This document shows positions 10,045-19,099 of a DNA stretch of 64,000 bases, in pieces. The notes under the pieces are model-generated. The model had not been told where the DNA came from. It saw only the letters and a program-made list of their open reading frames with translations, and made no database searches. Location of the stretch: positions 45,383-109,382 of the forward strand of contig OMZO01000005.1 in the NCBI GenBank assembly GCA_900315525.1. The letters run 5' to 3'. Position 1 is the first letter of the stretch; the number at the start of each line of letters is the position of its first letter. Made by a program: the position numbers and the translations under genes. Source of the DNA: an uncultured Prevotella sp. Lineage in GTDB: Bacteria; Bacteroidota; Bacteroidia; Bacteroidales; Bacteroidaceae.

Positions 10045-10087
10045 CAAATTTATCATAAACAAAGAACATTTTATTCCACTTTTTTTG

Positions 10088-10095
10088 TATCTTTG
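10088..10095 (+). promoter_or_regulatory. -7 box of the DUF362 gene
   Basis: TATCTTTG matches TAnnTTTG and ends 16 bases before the ATG at 10112. It is divergent to the CDF promoter. Confidence 0.5.
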
Positions 10096-10111
10096 CACTC
10101 GTAACAAACGT

Positions 10112-11080
10112 ATGAAGATTATGAAAAGACTACTATTCGTCTGCATCTGCCTGATGCTCGCCATGACTGGAAAGGCCCAGTCAAAGGTGTATTTCACCAA
10201 GGAAATCACCCCCGAATCACTCGTTAAGATCTACAAGGCGCTGGGCATTGAGGCGCAGGGCCGCGTCTGCGTAAAAATCTCTACAGGCGAGGGCGGAAAT
10301 ACCCACTACCTGAAGCCGACACTGATACGCAACCTCGTGGAAGAGGTAAACGGTACCATCGTGGAATGCTGCACTGCCTATGGCGGCTCGCGCCAGGATC
10401 CGAAGAAGCATTGGGAGACAATCCACGATCATGGCTTCGACTCCATCTTTGCTGTTGACCTAATGGATGAATTCGGGGAAATACGCATTCCCATCAAGGA
10501 TCAGAAGCACCTGAAATATGACATCGTAGGAGAGCATCTGGCCAACTATGACTTCATGATCAACCTCGCCCACTTCAAAGGACATGCGATGGGCGGTTTC
10601 GGCGGCGTATTAAAGAATGCTTCTATCGGCGTAGCCTCAACGGCAGGAAAATGCTATATCCACACCGCGGGCAAAACTACAGACCCCAAGACCGCCTGGA
10701 GCCCGGAGAACCTTGCTGCAGGCCCCACGCAAGACCTCTTCCTCGAGTCGATGGCTGCAGCGGCACAAGCCGTTCACAACTATTTCAACGGCCACATCAT
10801 CTATATTAACGTCATGAACAACATGTCTGTCGATTGCGACTGCGACGGACATCCCGCCAAGCCTGAGCTGCAGGATATGGGTATCATGGCCTCACTCGAC
10901 CCCGTAGCCGTCGATCAGGCCTGCCTCGACAAAGTGTTCAACTATCAAGGTAAGCCCGGCGATGACAACAAGCCCCTCATCCAGCGCATCAACCGCCAGC
11001 ACGGCACCTATATCACAGACTACGCCGAGCAAATCGGCTTCGGCTCGAAGAAATACGAACTGATAAACCTCGACAAATAG
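10112..11080 (+). CDS. DUF362 domain-containing exported protein
   Basis: A 322-residue protein, started at ATG 10112 (MKIMKRLLF); the frame is open further upstream but that part overlaps the promoter and the divergent CDF gene. Residues 1-23 look like a Sec signal peptide (cleavage after GKA), so it acts outside the cytoplasm. The rest matches the DUF362 pattern: KISTGEGG, INLAHFKGHAMGGFGGVLKN, and a Cys-Asp-Cys-Asp segment (MSVDCDCDGHP) before MGIMASLDPVAVDQA. Many DUF362 proteins are thought to carry an iron-sulfur site, but no full four-cysteine ferredoxin motif is visible here. topB begins only 10 bases downstream, so the two are probably co-transcribed. The biochemical role is unknown. 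Confidence 0.85.
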   Translation: MKIMKRLLFVCICLMLAMTGKAQSKVYFTKEITPESLVKIYKALGIEAQGRVCVKISTGEGGNTHYLKPTLIRNLVEEVNGTIVECCTAYGGSRQDPKKHWETIHDHGFDSIFAVDLMDEFGEIRIPIKDQKHLKYDIVGEHLANYDFMINLAHFKGHAMGGFGGVLKNASIGVASTAGKCYIHTAGKTTDPKTAWSPENLAAGPTQDLFLESMAAAAQAVHNYFNGHIIYINVMNNMSVDCDCDGHPAKPELQDMGIMASLDPVAVDQACLDKVFNYQGKPGDDNKPLIQRINRQHGTYITDYAEQIGFGSKKYELINLDK

Positions 11081-11090
11081 AATTCAGAAT

Positions 11091-13187
11091 ATGATTGTCT
11101 GCATCGCAGAGAAACCGAGCGTGGCTCGGGATATAGCACGCATCCTGGGGGCAAACAGCTCCCACGATGGGTATATGGAAGGTAACGGCTATCAGGTGAC
11201 GTGGACCTTCGGTCACCTGTGTACGCTGAAGGAACCTGGCGACTACACCCAGGCCTGGAAACCCTGGGCGCTGACGCAGTTGCCGATGGTGCCGCAGCGC
11301 TTCGGCATCAAGCTGATACCCGACAGAGGCATCGAGAAGCAATTCAGCATCATCGAGAAGCTGATGCAGGCAGCTGACGGCATCGTGAACTGCGGTGACG
11401 CCGGACAAGAAGGAGAGCTCATCCAGCGCTGGGTGATGCAGAAGGCTCAGGCAACCTGTCCTGTGAAACGTCTATGGATCTCATCGATGACAGACGAGGC
11501 CATCCGCGAAGGCTTTGCCAACCTGAAAGACCAGACGGACTATCAGCCACTCTACCTTGCAGGCCTCTCGCGTGCCATCGGCGACTGGCTCTTAGGCATG
11601 AACGCCACACGACTCTACACGCTGAAATACGGGCAGAACCGTCAGGTGCTCTCGATAGGACGCGTACAGACGCCTACCCTTGCCCTTATCGTAAACCGTC
11701 AGAAAGAGATCGAGAACTTCAAGCCGGAACCCTATTGGGTGCTGGCAACAGTGTATCGCGATACCATCTTTACTGCCACCAAGGGCAAGTTCACCTCGAA
11801 GGAGGAAGGCGAGAAAGCTTTCGCCACCATCGAGGGCAAACCCTTCACAGTGACAAAGGTGGAGAAGAAAGAGGGCAAGGAACAGCCGCCACAACTCTAC
11901 GACCTCACCTCGTTGCAAGTCGATTGCAACCGCAAGTTCGGCTATTCTGCTGAGATGACGCTCAACCTGATCCAAGCCCTCTACGAGAAGAAATACACCA
12001 CCTATCCCCGTGTGGATACGCAATACCTGAGCGACGATATATATCCCAAATGTCCTCAGACACTCAACGGGTTATACCAGACGAAATTTGCAGGCGTAGC
12101 ACCCTATGCGGAGTTCATCAAGCCCATCGGCGGCAAAGCCCTGAAGAAGTCGAAGCGTGTGTTCGACACCTCCAAGGTGACAGACCACCATGCTATCATC
12201 CCCACAGGCGTGGTGCCCCAGAATCTGAGCGATGCCGAGCAGAAAGTATTCGACCTCATCGCCCGCAGGTTCATCGGTGTCTTCCTGCCAGACTGTAAGT
12301 TCTCCACGACAACTGTTCTTGGAGAGGTCAATGGAAATGATGAAGAATCCGTTGAGTTTAAAGTCACTGGCAAGGAGATCCTTGATCCTGGTTGGCGCAT
12401 GGTGCAAGGAAAAGACAAGCAGAAAGCTGACGATGACAATGATGACAAGAAACAGCAAGAGACAGGCGAGCTAGACGCTGGGATAGAGCGCACCCTTCCC
12501 ACCTTCGTTAAAGGGGAGAGCGGCGACCACAAGCCCACACTCACTGAGAAGTGGACCACGCCCCCGCCCTACTACAACGAGGCCTCGCTGCTGCGGGCAA
12601 TGGAGACTGCAGGCAAGTTCGTAGAGGACGAGACCCTGCGCGCAGCCATGAAGGAAAACGGCATCGGGCGTCCATCCTCTCGTGCAGGCATCATCGAGAC
12701 ACTCTTCAAGCGCCACTATATCAAGCGCGACCGCAAACGCCTCATCGCCACCCCTACAGGCATCGAACTCATCGACCTCATCCACGAGGAACTGCTGAAG
12801 AGCTGTGAGCTGACAGGTATCTGGGAGAAGAAACTGCGCGACATCGAACATCAGACATACGATGCCCAGCAATTCATCGAGGAACTGAAGGCCCAAGTAG
12901 CGGAAATCGTCCAGGAGGTGATGTCGGATACAAGCAATCGTCGCGTGACGGTGCTTTCCGATGCCGACCTGAAGAAGGTGAAATCTCCCAAGGCAGAGGC
13001 TGCACCCAAGCCGAAAGCATCCCGCAAGAAAAAGAAAGAAGAGACCACAGCCGCTGCCACGGATGAACCGAAGGAAGGCGACATCTGCCCACTCTGCGGA
13101 CAAGGTCACATCATCAAGGGAAAGACCGCCTATGGCTGCAGCCGCTGGAAAGAGGGATGCACCTATCGCGTGCCTTTTAAGCAATAA
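11091..13187 (+). CDS. topB: DNA topoisomerase III (type IA)
   Basis: A 698-residue type IA topoisomerase that cuts one strand and resolves catenanes and recombination intermediates. The Toprim domain is at the N-terminus with Glu7 (EKPSVA) and the metal-binding DAGQE at 103-107. The catalytic tyrosine is Tyr305 in TTYPRVDTQYLS. ENGIGRPSSRAGII marks the core fold. The C-terminus carries a lysine-rich linker (SRKKKKEE) and one zinc-ribbon motif, CPLC at about 666-669 with C..(R)WKEGC downstream. Paralogues of topB often travel on conjugative elements in Bacteroidota, but nothing mobile is seen nearby, so this looks like the chromosomal copy. Confidence 0.95.
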   Translation: MIVCIAEKPSVARDIARILGANSSHDGYMEGNGYQVTWTFGHLCTLKEPGDYTQAWKPWALTQLPMVPQRFGIKLIPDRGIEKQFSIIEKLMQAADGIVNCGDAGQEGELIQRWVMQKAQATCPVKRLWISSMTDEAIREGFANLKDQTDYQPLYLAGLSRAIGDWLLGMNATRLYTLKYGQNRQVLSIGRVQTPTLALIVNRQKEIENFKPEPYWVLATVYRDTIFTATKGKFTSKEEGEKAFATIEGKPFTVTKVEKKEGKEQPPQLYDLTSLQVDCNRKFGYSAEMTLNLIQALYEKKYTTYPRVDTQYLSDDIYPKCPQTLNGLYQTKFAGVAPYAEFIKPIGGKALKKSKRVFDTSKVTDHHAIIPTGVVPQNLSDAEQKVFDLIARRFIGVFLPDCKFSTTTVLGEVNGNDEESVEFKVTGKEILDPGWRMVQGKDKQKADDDNDDKKQQETGELDAGIERTLPTFVKGESGDHKPTLTEKWTTPPPYYNEASLLRAMETAGKFVEDETLRAAMKENGIGRPSSRAGIIETLFKRHYIKRDRKRLIATPTGIELIDLIHEELLKSCELTGIWEKKLRDIEHQTYDAQQFIEELKAQVAEIVQEVMSDTSNRRVTVLSDADLKKVKSPKAEAAPKPKASRKKKKEETTAAATDEPKEGDICPLCGQGHIIKGKTAYGCSRWKEGCTYRVPFKQ

Positions 13188-13217
13188 TTTGCGAAGCATA
13201 TCGTTATTATATAAGGT

Positions 13218-15251
13218 ATGCGAAAACTGTCTATCATAATATTGACCATCCTCTGCGCCATACTGACTGTCAGTTGTGGGGCGGATCAGGCTGTGAAGAA
13301 AGGTGACAAGTTCTATGCCGTCGGTGAATACTACGATGCTGCTACACAATACCGCAAGGCCTATACCCAGACACCCTCGAAGGAGCGCACACTCAAGGGG
13401 CAACGGGCCATGAAGTTGGCAGAATGCTATCGACGTATCAACCTCACCAACAAGGCTATTACGGCCTATAACAATGCCGTCAGGTACAAGCAGGCAGACT
13501 CGCTGACACAGTTCTATCTCGGACAACTACACCTGCGTAACGGCAATTACAAAGAGGCTGCCAAGCACTACCAGACTGCCATCGACTCACTGCCCGCTGA
13601 CAATCCCTATCGGACACTCGCCAAGAACGGTCTGAAATCAGCACAAATGGCACCGCAATGGCGTAAGGAAGGGTCTGACTACACCGTCAAGCGCATGGAC
13701 ATCTTCAACTCCCGCCGTGCCGAATACGCCCCCATGCTGGGTGGTGACGAGCATGAACAGCTCTACTTCACCTCTACCCGCAACCAAGCACAGGGTGACG
13801 AATATAGCGGTATCACAGGCGCCAAGGCTGCCGACATCTTCATGGCACAGAAAGACGATAAGGGGAAATGGGGCAAGCCACAGGCTATCGACTCGGAACT
13901 GAACAGCAACTTCGACGAAGGAGCGTGCTGCTTCTCACCCGACGGCCGAACCATGTTCCTGACGCAATGCAAGACAGACGCCAACTATCCCCGCTATGCC
14001 ACGATTGTCGTCTCGCAACGCAACGATGCCGCATGGAGCAAACCCACAGAACTCATCATCTCAAAAGATACCCTCACCAGTTTCGCCCACCCCGCTGTCA
14101 GTCCCGACGGCGAATGGCTCTACTTCGTCAGCGACATACCGGGAGGACTCGGTGGCTACGACATCTGGCGCTGTCGGCTCTTTGGAAACAATGAGGTGGG
14201 GATGATGGAAAATCTGGGCGAGCGCGTCAACACACCAGGCGATGAGATGTTCCCGACTTTCCGTCCGAATGGTGACCTCTACTTCTCCAGCAACGGACAT
14301 CCGGGTATGGGAGGTCTCGATATCTATATCCTTTCAAAAGGAGGCAAACTGTCACATCCTGGCTCTCCGCTGAATTCACAAGGCGACGATTTCGGCATGA
14401 CTTTCGAGGGGAAACGCAATCAGGGATTCTTCTGTTCGAACCGCGGCGACTCGCGTGGCTACGACCACATCTACAGTTTCTACAATCCGGAAATTGTGCA
14501 GACCGTCAAGGGTTGGGTCTATGAACAAGACGGCTACGAACTGCCTGCTGCCCAGGTCTATATGGTTGGCAACGACGGAACGAACCTCAAACTGAGTGTC
14601 AGAGGCGACGGTTCCTTCACACAGGAGATCAAGGCGGGCGTAGATTACGTGTTCCTCGGCACCTGCAAGGGATTCCTGAACCATCAGGAACAGCTTCGCG
14701 TGGAACCTGTGAAAAAATCGGAGGAATATGTACTCCAATTCCCGCTAGCCAATATCTCTGCGCCCGTATTGATTGAGAATATCTTCTACGACTTCGACAA
14801 GGCGACGTTGCGCCCTGAGTCACAGACGGCGCTCGACGAACTCGTCAAGCTTCTGAATGAGAACCCAAACATCACCATCGAACTCTCTGCGCACACAGAC
14901 TATAAAGGCTCAGACCAATATAACGAACGGCTCTCACAACGACGTGCAGAAAGCGTAGTCAACTACCTGATTGCAAACGGCATCGCCGCAGACCGTCTGA
15001 CGCCGAAGGGCTATGGTGAGGGCAAACCCAAGCGCATCAAACGGAAGGTAGCAGAAAGATATCTGTTCCTCAAGGAGGGCGATATCCTGACAGAGGATTT
15101 CATCGCCCAACTCCCAGAGGAACAGCAGGAACAGTGCAACCAGCTAAACCGCCGCACTGAGTTTATAGTACTGAGGACAACTTACGGGCTGTTTGATAAG
15201 GAAGGTAAACTAATACAAAGCCCATCAGGAGCAGGAGCATCCAAGGATTGA
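13218..15251 (+). CDS. OmpA-family peptidoglycan-binding lipoprotein, PorE-like (type IX secretion)
   Basis: A 677-residue lipoprotein (lipobox ending at Cys20, LTVSC). Domain order is TPR repeats (about 25-150, e.g. YDAATQYRKAY, NYKEAAKHYQTAI), a PD40/WD40-like beta-propeller (about 155-420, with repeated FSPDGRTMFLT and VSPDGEWLYFVSD motifs), a small beta-sandwich (about 430-505), and a C-terminal OmpA domain (about 520-640; FYDFDKATLRPESQ, LSAHTDYKGS, NERLSQRRAESV). This four-part order and the length match Porphyromonas gingivalis PorE, which anchors the type IX secretion system to peptidoglycan. The orthology is inferred, since other Bacteroidota OmpA proteins share the parts. Its last 89 bases overlap the convergent gene at 15163-15552. 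Confidence 0.8.
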   Translation: MRKLSIIILTILCAILTVSCGADQAVKKGDKFYAVGEYYDAATQYRKAYTQTPSKERTLKGQRAMKLAECYRRINLTNKAITAYNNAVRYKQADSLTQFYLGQLHLRNGNYKEAAKHYQTAIDSLPADNPYRTLAKNGLKSAQMAPQWRKEGSDYTVKRMDIFNSRRAEYAPMLGGDEHEQLYFTSTRNQAQGDEYSGITGAKAADIFMAQKDDKGKWGKPQAIDSELNSNFDEGACCFSPDGRTMFLTQCKTDANYPRYATIVVSQRNDAAWSKPTELIISKDTLTSFAHPAVSPDGEWLYFVSDIPGGLGGYDIWRCRLFGNNEVGMMENLGERVNTPGDEMFPTFRPNGDLYFSSNGHPGMGGLDIYILSKGGKLSHPGSPLNSQGDDFGMTFEGKRNQGFFCSNRGDSRGYDHIYSFYNPEIVQTVKGWVYEQDGYELPAAQVYMVGNDGTNLKLSVRGDGSFTQEIKAGVDYVFLGTCKGFLNHQEQLRVEPVKKSEEYVLQFPLANISAPVLIENIFYDFDKATLRPESQTALDELVKLLNENPNITIELSAHTDYKGSDQYNERLSQRRAESVVNYLIANGIAADRLTPKGYGEGKPKRIKRKVAERYLFLKEGDILTEDFIAQLPEEQQEQCNQLNRRTEFIVLRTTYGLFDKEGKLIQSPSGAGASKD

Positions 15252-15552
15252 CAGATATCTCTGTCGTCGGGGCAGTCACAAGGAACACCTCAAGCGTCGT
15301 GACAAACATCTGGAGAATGCTGAGTGCAGCAGACTTCAGTACCACCGTACCACCAAAGACGAAGAAGAGTACCAAACCAATGATGATGCAGAACCAGGTC
15401 CATAGGCTTGACAACCGTCGTACCCTTTCCACCCTACTGTCGGGCAGATGCGTCATCACCCGCTCCGTAAAGCCGTTGTCTTCAATCTGCTGCTGAGCAG
15501 CCTGCTTGAAGAAGCTCTCTAACATGATCTGATCTTTATCATCCATATCCAT
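15163..15552 (-). CDS. Small membrane protein, DUF5056-like, partner of the sigma-factor gene
   Basis: A 129-residue protein with a soluble N-terminus (FFKQAAQQQIEDNGFTERVMTHLPDS) and three hydrophobic segments at about 47-68, 74-92 and 101-118. The N-terminal pattern 'DNGF..RVM..LP' is what I know from Bacteroides proteins of the DUF5056 group encoded after ECF-type sigma genes. The start overlaps the end of the sigma gene by 14 bases, which implies translational coupling. A role as membrane anchor or anti-sigma factor is plausible from position only; no anti-sigma zinc motif is present. The 3' end lies antisense to the end of the PorE-like gene over 89 bases. Confidence 0.7.
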   Translation of the reverse strand: MDMDDKDQIMLESFFKQAAQQQIEDNGFTERVMTHLPDSRVERVRRLSSLWTWFCIIIGLVLFFVFGGTVVLKSAALSILQMFVTTLEVFLVTAPTTEISVNPWMLLLLMGFVLVYLPYQTARKLSSVL

Positions 15553-16075
15553 TTTGCTTTAAATAGTCTGCCATTTTCTCCTTTCCCCGTCTCAGATGAG
15601 ACTTCACCGTATTCTCTTGAATGCCCGTAATCTTGCTGATCTGATCTATCGGATAGCCGTCGATCAGCTGGAGCGTGATACAAGTTCGTTCGTCAGGCTT
15701 CAACAGCGCCAAGGCGGCATAGACATCCATCTTTACATTAGAATCGCCCGACACCGACATCTGACGGACTGCCGTAGAAGAATCTACATCGTCTGTCGGA
15801 CGACTGCAGCGCACATAGTCATAGAACACATTATAGGCAATACGCATCAGCCAGGTGGAAAAGCTGGAAAGACTCCTGAACTTCCCGATATTCATGTAGG
15901 CTTTGATGAACGTATCCTGGGCCAGATCGTCGCTCAGCTGCTCGTCACCCAGCGTCTGGTTCAGGAAGAACCGACGTATAGGTGACTGGTATTTCCTGAC
16001 AAGCTGGTCAAAAGCCCGCTTGTTGTGAAACACAGCCACCTGGGTTACAAGAGAGAGATCGTTCAGATCGGCCAC
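15539..16075 (-). CDS. RNA polymerase sigma factor, ECF-like sigma-70 family
   Basis: A 178-residue sigma factor. Region 2 is at about 20-90 (AFDQLVRKYQSPIRRFFL, DDLAQDTFIKAYMNIGKF, FSTWLMRIAYNVFYDYVR) and region 4 at about 118-172 (LKPDERTCITLQLIDGYPIDQISKITGIQENTVKSHLRRGK, with a helix-turn-helix). Region 3 is absent, which makes it an ECF (group 4) factor. The frame begins with GTG at 16075 (Val-Ala-Asp-Leu read as Met); an in-frame ATG is not available upstream because of the repeat at 16081-16107. It sits between a PspC gene and the DUF5056-like gene, so it may answer to envelope stress, but that is inferred from neighbours. Confidence 0.9.
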   Translation of the reverse strand: MADLNDLSLVTQVAVFHNKRAFDQLVRKYQSPIRRFFLNQTLGDEQLSDDLAQDTFIKAYMNIGKFRSLSSFSTWLMRIAYNVFYDYVRCSRPTDDVDSSTAVRQMSVSGDSNVKMDVYAALALLKPDERTCITLQLIDGYPIDQISKITGIQENTVKSHLRRGKEKMADYLKQNGYG

Positions 16076-16080
16076 TTACA

Positions 16081-16107
16081 TTTACTTTTTTACCTTTTTA
16101 CTTTTCC
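16081..16107. repeat. 8-base tandem repeat between PspC and sigma-factor genes
   Basis: In the coding sense the junction reads GAAAAG-TAA followed by GGTAAAAA-type units. It includes the PspC stop codon and provides TAA in all three frames. The same text lies between truB and queA (54930-54966). Confidence 0.7.
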
Positions 16108-16295
16108 AAAAGGTTCTTCTCCGGCATGCAGATCCACAGCACAAAGTAGAAGATCAAACCACTAAAGGCAGTGAAAATCGTGAGGAATGCATAGGCGATT
16201 CTTACCATAGTGGGGTCGAAGTCCAGATACTCTGCGATACCGCCGCAAACCCCTGCCCATACTCTGTCATTAGAGCGCGTTAATCTCTTAGTCAT
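16098..16295 (-). CDS. PspC domain-containing small membrane protein
   Basis: A 65-residue protein made of a single PspC domain: basic N-terminus (TKRLTRSNDRVWAGVCGGIAEYL), the FDPTMVRIAYAFL segment and one transmembrane helix at about 37-57 ending with CMPEK. PspC proteins sit in the inner membrane and take part in envelope-stress responses. It overlaps the end of the upstream gene by 8 bases and precedes the sigma-factor gene by 22 bases, so all four genes of 15163-16980 form one operon. Confidence 0.9.
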   Translation of the reverse strand: MTKRLTRSNDRVWAGVCGGIAEYLDFDPTMVRIAYAFLTIFTAFSGLIFYFVLWICMPEKNLLEK

Positions 16296-16980
16296 AGTTC
16301 TGAATATTTGAATTGTTATTATTGAAGTTGCTTGAATGATTGTCGTTGCGAGGACGGTTACCTGTGGTTCCTGCCTGTCTGGCTACAAACCATTTCCCCA
16401 GACCGATGAAGAATACCAGCGCACCAATACTGAAGCCATACTTTCCAGCTGTTATGCCGAGGAAGATAGCCAAGCCTACACCTGTAAACATCTGGCGGAT
16501 ACCAGCCTGATAGTCATTACGGTCCCAGTCGTCTTGCTTCTCATTCAGCAGGTCGTTAGGGATGGGCTGTCCGTTCTGCATGGCCATCTGAGCCAGTCTG
16601 TATTTCTCACGACGGTTCTTATTCACGAAGTAGAAGATGGCGATGATAATGCCGATTGGCGCAAATAAGAAAATGGTCAGGATGATCAGCAAGACGAAAA
16701 TCATTCCAGCAATATCCTTCCCGTCGAAATTGTCAAAGAAATCATCGGGGAAACCACTGACGCTGAATGACGAATGACGATGGTGGCTGACGTACTGATC
16801 GTCTTCGGCATCATTGGCATCAGCAGTGGCTGTGGTGTCAGAAAAGGCTTCGATTGCATCCTTCGTCTTAGTAGAGTCCACCTGCTCCGTACGGGGCGTG
16901 TGGCGATGTTTCTGTGCTGCAGCGTCGGCATTCATGCTGAGCGTGAGCACCATTGCGATTGCGATTAAACACTTCTTCAT
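16288..16980 (-). CDS. Predicted membrane protein, DUF6249-like, first gene of the sigma/PspC operon
   Basis: A 230-residue protein with a signal peptide (cleavage after about Ala21), a polar Asp/Thr/His-rich linker (about 22-85), a strongly hydrophobic segment at 91-117, a soluble stretch NKNRREKYRLAQMAMQNGQPIPNDLL that is the hallmark I associate with DUF6249, two more hydrophobic segments (about 165-195), and an Asn-rich tail. No enzymatic motif is seen. The next gene (pspC) overlaps it by 8 bases. A -7 box lies at 17039-17046. Function unknown; operon context suggests envelope monitoring. Confidence 0.75.
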   Translation of the reverse strand: MKKCLIAIAMVLTLSMNADAAAQKHRHTPRTEQVDSTKTKDAIEAFSDTTATADANDAEDDQYVSHHRHSSFSVSGFPDDFFDNFDGKDIAGMIFVLLIILTIFLFAPIGIIIAIFYFVNKNRREKYRLAQMAMQNGQPIPNDLLNEKQDDWDRNDYQAGIRQMFTGVGLAIFLGITAGKYGFSIGALVFFIGLGKWFVARQAGTTGNRPRNDNHSSNFNNNNSNIQNYD

Positions 16981-17038
16981 ATCTATAATGCTTTTTATTT
17001 TCTACACTTGTTTGACGAAACAAATCATAAATTAGTTG

Positions 17039-17046
17039 CAAAGATA
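17039..17046 (-). promoter_or_regulatory. -7 box of the sigma/PspC operon
   Basis: TATCTTTG on the minus strand matches TAnnTTTG; it lies 58 bases before the ATG at 16980. Confidence 0.5.
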
Positions 17047-17068
17047 GTGGATTTTCCTATATTTTTTA

Positions 17069-17076
17069 TAACTTTG
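17069..17076 (+). promoter_or_regulatory. -7 box of the rRNA methyltransferase-thyA-folA operon
   Basis: TAACTTTG matches TAnnTTTG and ends 8 bases (CATCGAAA) before the ATG at 17085, implying a nearly leaderless mRNA. Confidence 0.55.
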
Positions 17077-17084
17077 CATCGAAA

Positions 17085-18308
17085 ATGACGAAATTACCTG
17101 AGGAATTTGTCCTTGAGACGAGGCGGCTGATGGGCGAAGAGCGCTTCAACCGCTATCTGGAGGCTTTCAATGAGGAGGCTCCCACCAGTATCCGTCTGAA
17201 CCCACGCATCTCACAAGGCGTGAAGAAGTGCCACCTCGCAGCGGACCTTTCTCCTTGTGAGGTTCCTTGGTGTGAAGAAGGGTATTACCTCAAGGGGCGC
17301 CCTCAGTTCACTTTCGATCCGTTTTTCCACGCCGGCTGTTACTATGTACAGGAGGCATCATCGATGTTCATCAGTCACGTATTGCGCCATCTTGTCAAGG
17401 AGTCCGTTGACATGCTCGACCTCTGTGCAGCTCCTGGTGGAAAATCGACTGCTGCCAGAAGCGTGCTACCCGCAGGAAGTACACTTGTCAGCAACGAACC
17501 GATACCAACCAGAGCACAGATCCTCTTGGAAAACATCACGAAATGGGGCTGTCCCGGCACGATGGTCACCAACAACTATCCCCGTGATTTCCGGAAGGCA
17601 AAGACACGTTTCGACGTAATACTCTGCGACGTTCCATGCTCAGGCGAAGGGATGTTCCGCAAAGACTCCTCCACAATTGACGAATGGAGCCCACAGAACG
17701 TGGAGAAATGCTGGCGACTACAGCGCGAGATTGTCTCAGACGCATGGGAATGTCTGAATCCAGGCGGCATTCTCATATACAGCACCTGCACCTTTAACAC
17801 CAAAGAGGACGAAGAAAACGTGCGCTGGATAATGGAAGAGTATGAGGCAGAACCAATTCCCATACCGACTCAGCAGGAATGGCATATCACAGGCTCATTG
17901 CTTGAGGGCTTTGATGCCCCCGTCTATCGTTTCATACCAGGCATTACCAGAGGTGAAGGTCTTTTTGTCTGTGCCCTCCGCAAAAACGGGCAGACCGCTG
18001 GCAAGCCAAAGAATCATGGAATTGACATAACGGTGCGCAACCTGAAAGTTCTCACCACCGAGCTGCCGCAAGGCGAGTTTCCTCAGGCTGAGCTCTCCTA
18101 CGAAGACGCTCTGAAGTATCTTCGAGGCGAAGCCCTCGCACTCCCAGCCGACACCCCTCGCGGCATGGTTTCCGTCACCTATCACGGCATACCCATCGGG
18201 CCTGTGAAGAATATCGGTAACCGCGCCAACAATCTCTATCCGAAACCCTGGCGCATCAAGACCACTCACCTACCCTCAGAACCAATAGACATTATATATA
18301 TACAATGA
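17085..18308 (+). CDS. RsmF/NOL1-NOP2-Sun family rRNA (cytosine-5) methyltransferase
   Basis: A 407-residue S-adenosylmethionine-dependent m5C methyltransferase acting on rRNA (RsmF-type, E. coli target C1407 of 16S rRNA; the target here is inferred). The SAM-binding motif [11 protein letters not shown] is at 111-121. The two catalytic cysteines are Cys185 ([10 protein letters not shown]) and Cys235 (YSTCTF). The last 110 residues form the RsmF-type C-terminal extension, with [27 protein letters not shown] near the end in pieces typical of RNA-binding tails. thyA overlaps its stop by 4 bases (ATGA), so it leads a three-gene operon. Confidence 0.9.
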   Translation: MTKLPEEFVLETRRLMGEERFNRYLEAFNEEAPTSIRLNPRISQGVKKCHLAADLSPCEVPWCEEGYYLKGRPQFTFDPFFHAGCYYVQEASSMFISHVLRHLVKESVDMLDLCAAPGGKSTAARSVLPAGSTLVSNEPIPTRAQILLENITKWGCPGTMVTNNYPRDFRKAKTRFDVILCDVPCSGEGMFRKDSSTIDEWSPQNVEKCWRLQREIVSDAWECLNPGGILIYSTCTFNTKEDEENVRWIMEEYEAEPIPIPTQQEWHITGSLLEGFDAPVYRFIPGITRGEGLFVCALRKNGQTAGKPKNHGIDITVRNLKVLTTELPQGEFPQAELSYEDALKYLRGEALALPADTPRGMVSVTYHGIPIGPVKNIGNRANNLYPKPWRIKTTHLPSEPIDIIYIQ

Positions 18309-19099
18309 AACAGTATCTCGACATCCTCAACCGCATCCTCACCGAAGGCACCCAGAAAGGTGACCGTACAGGTACCGGTACCATCAGCATCTTTGGAACC
18401 CAAAGTCGCTACAACCTCGATGACGGTTTTCCCTTACTGACCACCAAGAAACTCCATTTGAAGAGCATCATCTATGAGTTGTTGTGGTTCCTGAAAGGTG
18501 ACACCAACGTGAAATATCTGCAGGAACATGGTGTACGTATCTGGAACGAGTGGGCCGACGAAAACGGTGAACTCGGACCGGTCTATGGCCATCAGTGGCG
18601 CTCCTGGCCTGACTATGACGGTGGTACCATCGACCAGATACAGTACGTGCTGGACCAGATCAAGCACAATCCCGACTCCCGCCGTATGATTGTGTCTGCC
18701 TGGAATGTGGCAGAGGTCAATAAGATGGCCCTCCCACCGTGCCACACCATCTTCCAGTTCTACGTGGCCGACGGCCGGCTCTCCCTCCAGCTCTATCAGC
18801 GTTCTGCCGACACCTTCCTGGGCGTACCATTTAATATCGCCTCCTATGCGCTGCTGCTCCAGATGATGGCACAAGTGACAGGACTGAAGGCTGGTGACTT
18901 TATCCACACCACCGGCGACACGCATCTCTATCTGAACCATATCGAACAGGCCAAGCTACAGCTCACCCGTGAGCCTCGTCCCCTGCCGAAGATGATTCTC
19001 AACCCCGACGTCAAGTCGCTCTTCGATTTCCAGTTCGAGGATTTCCAGCTCGAAGGCTATGATCCCCACCCACACATCAAAGCAGAAGTAAGCGTATGA
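18305..19099 (+). CDS. thyA: Thymidylate synthase
   Basis: A 264-residue enzyme, the usual length, that methylates dUMP to dTMP with methylene-tetrahydrofolate and releases dihydrofolate. The active-site cysteine is Cys146 in [12 protein letters not shown], at the same position as in E. coli Thy[10 protein letters not shown] (phosphate-binding arginines) and the C-terminal [10 protein letters not shown] are conserved. Start and stop overlap the neighbours by 4 bases each (ATGA), so translation is coupled with the methyltransferase and with folA, which recycles the dihydrofolate. Confidence 0.98.
   Translation: MKQYLDILNRILTEGTQKGDRTGTGTISIFGTQSRYNLDDGFPLLTTKKLHLKSIIYELLWFLKGDTNVKYLQEHGVRIWNEWADENGELGPVYGHQWRSWPDYDGGTIDQIQYVLDQIKHNPDSRRMIVSAWNVAEVNKMALPPCHTIFQFYVADGRLSLQLYQRSADTFLGVPFNIASYALLLQMMAQVTGLKAGDFIHTTGDTHLYLNHIEQAKLQLTREPRPLPKMILNPDVKSLFDFQFEDFQLEGYDPHPHIKAEVSV

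Noticed and set aside
10028-10069. Fourteen-residue N-terminal extension of the CDF transporter
   Set aside because: It would be encoded across the -7 box, and homologues begin near MVERQSK.
11091-13187. topB as marker of an integrative conjugative element
   Set aside because: No tra genes, integrase, toxin modules or att-like repeats nearby; neighbours are core genes.
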